64,000 nt of DNA from Mucilaginibacter sp. JRF (GTDB lineage: Bacteria > Bacteroidota > Bacteroidia > Sphingobacteriales > Sphingobacteriaceae): positions 434,001 to 498,000 of the forward strand of contig NZ_JADFBY010000004.1 of NCBI RefSeq assembly GCF_015223065.1. Reading direction: 5' to 3'. The notes under the pieces were generated by a model. It worked only from the letters and a program-made list of their open reading frames with translations, did no database searches and was not told where the DNA came from. The translations under genes were made by a program, and so were the position numbers. Below are positions 62,190-64,000 of the stretch, piece after piece; the stretch's first letter is position 1; each line of letters starts with the position of its first letter.

Positions 62190-62197
62190 TAGCTTTG
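62190..62197 (+). promoter_or_regulatory. -7 box (TAGCTTTG) 5 nt before the flippase-like gene
   Basis: Exact TAnnTTTG ending 5 nt before the ATG at 62203, no clear -33 box; predicts a leaderless transcript. Confidence 0.48.
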
Positions 62198-62202
62198 CGG
62201 TA

Positions 62203-63162
62203 ATGACAAATGTGCCTGATGCCCCGGAGCCTAAAACCGGGAAACAAAAGCTGTGGGATGCTGCCAAGCTGATATTAAAAATTGCCGTAACATCGGCGTT
62301 ATTGTATTACGTATTCAGCAAGGTACCTATTGAAAAGGTAAAGTACAGGCTGCTGCACGCCAACTACTGGTGGATGGCGGTAGCGCTGGTAACCTTCTTC
62401 GCGTCAATGGTTGTTTCGGCCTGGCGATTGCTGAGCTTTTTTAAGTCGATAAACTTGCGGTTAGATCCGCGTTTTAATATGCGTTTGTACATGCTGGGGC
62501 TGTTCTATAACTTTCTGCTTCCGGGTGGTATAGGTGGCGATGGGTATAAAATATGGCTGCTGAACAAGCGCTATAAACTCCCGGCAAAAAAAATGTTCTG
62601 GGCTATATTGTTTGATAGGCTGAGCGGGCTGTGGGCTATAGGCTTCATCATTTGCGCACTGATCATTTTCATCCCTCAAATAGATATTCACCTGGCCATA
62701 CCGGGCGGTATATTTATTGCAGGTTCGGCAGTGTATTACTTCGTGGCTTATAAATTCTTCCGCGAGTACACTAAATACTTTTTCCAGGCACATGCTAAGG
62801 CCGTATTGGTTCAGGGCTTGCAAGTATTGTGCATCATATTTGTGCTTTTAGGGCAAAATTTTGATGGTAAGTTCGCGCCTTATTTGCTATCGTTCCTGGT
62901 ATCGGCATTAGCGGCTGTAGTGCCTATTACCATTGGCGGTGCGGGCGCACGCGAAACTATTTTCACCCAGCTATCGGGCATATTTAATATGGATGTGGGG
63001 CTGGCCGTATTTTTAAGTATATCATTCTACATTATATCATTACTGGTGGCGCTTACGGGGGTTTACTACGTTATACGCACCAGCCGACTGGAAGAAGGCT
63101 TGCCAAGCATTGAGGAGCACAACGAAGTAGTAGAGGAAGAAGCTAAACCAGCAACAAACTAA
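62203..63162 (+). CDS. UPF0104/lysylphosphatidylglycerol-synthase-TM-like flippase-domain protein
   Basis: A membrane protein of 319 aa with about eight spans. The family pattern is visible: the RLLSFFKSINLRLD and MLGLFYNFLLPGGIGGDGYKIWLLNK (N-x-x-L-P-G-G-x-G-G-D) segment and VPITIGGAGARETIF (I-GG-x-G-x-R-E). Such MprF-flippase-like domains are thought to move lipid-linked groups across the inner membrane. The substrate is unknown. It precedes an SDR gene by 11 nt and is likely cotranscribed with it. Confidence 0.88.
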   Translation: MTNVPDAPEPKTGKQKLWDAAKLILKIAVTSALLYYVFSKVPIEKVKYRLLHANYWWMAVALVTFFASMVVSAWRLLSFFKSINLRLDPRFNMRLYMLGLFYNFLLPGGIGGDGYKIWLLNKRYKLPAKKMFWAILFDRLSGLWAIGFIICALIIFIPQIDIHLAIPGGIFIAGSAVYYFVAYKFFREYTKYFFQAHAKAVLVQGLQVLCIIFVLLGQNFDGKFAPYLLSFLVSALAAVVPITIGGAGARETIFTQLSGIFNMDVGLAVFLSISFYIISLLVALTGVYYVIRTSRLEEGLPSIEEHNEVVEEEAKPATN

Positions 63163-63173
63163 GATACCTGCCC

Positions 63174-63878
63174 ATGAATATTATTATAACCGGTGCCAGC
63201 AGTGGCGTTGGCTTTGAAGCCGTTATTGAACTCATTACATCGGGCAAGCACAAGGTTATGGCCATTGCCCGTTCGCAGGATAAATTGCAGCGTTTGTTTG
63301 AGATATCGCGCAGCATCAATCCTGATTGTGTTTTGTACCCCATAGTTTTTGATTTGGTTAATGATGATCTTGCCGCGCTGTTGCAATTCATCGGCACACA
63401 TATGGATAACCAGGTTGATGCCCTGATAAACAATGCCGGAGTACTGATAAACAAACCCTTTAAGGAGCTTGAAGAAATTGACTTTGTAGATATGCTGCAA
63501 AGCAATTACCTGAGCCATGTACGCATTACCCAGGCTTTGTTAGGCGTAATGCCTGCCGGAAGCCACATTGTGAACATAGGCAGCATGGGCGGCTACCAGG
63601 GCAGCGCTAAATTTGCAGGCCTTGCAGCTTATTCGGCAAGTAAGGCGGCATTACACGTGTTTACCGAATGTTTAGCACAGGAACTTGCAGAGCAGCAGAT
63701 CAACGTGAATTGCCTGGCCCTGGGTTCGGCACAAACCGAGATGCTGGAGAAGGCTTTTCCGGGTTATCAATCGCCGGTTATGGCTTTTGAGATGGGCAAG
63801 TACATTGCCGATTTCGCCCTTACGGGTCATAAATTCTTTAACGGCAAGATATTGCCGGTGGCGCTTACTACGCCGTAA
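63174..63878 (+). CDS. short-chain dehydrogenase/reductase (SDR)
   Basis: A protein of 234 aa. The NAD(P)-binding TGASSGVG (6-13), NNAGVL and the catalytic Y153-SAS-K157 are present, and the Ser of the triad lies in IGSMGGYQ. It is a classical SDR of unknown substrate. It lies 11 nt downstream of the flippase-like gene. Its stop abuts that of a convergent gene, with no intergenic bases. Confidence 0.92.
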   Translation: MNIIITGASSGVGFEAVIELITSGKHKVMAIARSQDKLQRLFEISRSINPDCVLYPIVFDLVNDDLAALLQFIGTHMDNQVDALINNAGVLINKPFKELEEIDFVDMLQSNYLSHVRITQALLGVMPAGSHIVNIGSMGGYQGSAKFAGLAAYSASKAALHVFTECLAQELAEQQINVNCLALGSAQTEMLEKAFPGYQSPVMAFEMGKYIADFALTGHKFFNGKILPVALTTP

Positions 63879-64000
63879 TTAAAGGTTATTGAACTCCTGC
63901 CCTTCGGGTATCTTATATTTACGGCTGCTCAATAATCCCAGGCTCATGATCACACTGGTTGACAGGATGACGATGAACAGCAAGCCGGTATCTATCTGCG
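63879..64000 (-). CDS. C-terminus of a membrane protein (5' end outside the window)
   Basis: The minus-strand frame from the right edge to a TAA at 63881-63879 encodes a hydrophobic span (GLLFIVILSTSVIMSLGLL) followed by a short basic/polar tail SSRKYKIPEGQEFNNL. Only 39 codons plus the stop are visible, so the family cannot be named. It is convergent with the SDR gene with no spacer. Confidence 0.6.
   Translation of the reverse strand, partial: QIDTGLLFIVILSTSVIMSLGLLSSRKYKIPEGQEFNNL

Overview
The window looks like chromosome from a Bacteroidota bacterium, most likely Sphingobacteriaceae (Mucilaginibacter- or Pedobacter-like). I infer this from gene content: a GldA/GldF-GldG transporter, VCBS/ASPIC, DUF4394 and DUF4397 lipoproteins, TonB-plug proteins and a GH18-NodB-GT2 fusion. 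Further support comes from Bacteroidota -33/-7 promoters (TTTG, TAnnTTTG), weak Shine-Dalgarno sites and moderate GC. There is no rRNA, phage, transposase or CRISPR array. One tRNA-Arg(ACG) is present.

Layout. 1-4.5 kb: the 3' part of a large VCBS/ASPIC secreted protein followed by a vanadium haloperoxidase/PAP2 lipoprotein. 4.5-14.5 kb: metabolism and stress, with pruA, a SerB-like phosphatase fused to a SerA remnant and ACT domain, a universal stress protein, a CLC-type transporter under a fluoride riboswitch, a tryptophan dioxygenase, an S41 peptidase and ilvE. 14.5-22.9 kb: clpS, a large secreted plug-domain protein, dcd, an overlapping PPTase-lipB-GDSL operon, a lone receiver protein, and a glycosyltransferase with an LpxH-like phosphoesterase. 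23-38 kb: a repeat island, a YjjG-type phosphatase, a GNAT, a three-domain polysaccharide enzyme, DedA, two DUF4397 lipoproteins, dnaN, the gldF-gldG fusion, two small beta-barrels and gldA. 38-47 kb: an M16 peptidase, a GH5 glycanase, NDH-2 with a luciferase-like oxidoreductase, a second repeat cluster, small beta-barrels and EcsC. 47-57.5 kb: housekeeping genes ligA, tRNA-Arg, adk, obg, gap and glyS, with a thiol-disulfide protein and a third repeat island. 57.6-64 kb: a double DUF4394 lipoprotein, the agmatine-to-putrescine pair aguB/aguA split by a four-helix-bundle gene, a flippase-like membrane protein, an SDR and a clipped membrane gene.

The most notable points are: (1) a fluoride riboswitch directly upstream of a CLC with fluoride-exporter-type motifs; (2) a SerB-SerA-ACT protein that has lost the NAD-binding domain; (3) a dispersed repeat system in which one composite block of about 650 bp occurs twice in opposite orientation 32 kb apart, while its sub-elements are also scattered singly, often just after stop codons where they form terminator-like hairpins; (4) a four-helix-bundle gene bracketed by short repeats inside the agmatine operon, where one repeat supplies the N-terminus of agmatine deiminase; and (5) several consensus -7 boxes only 4-8 nt before the start codon, which predicts leaderless or nearly leaderless transcripts.
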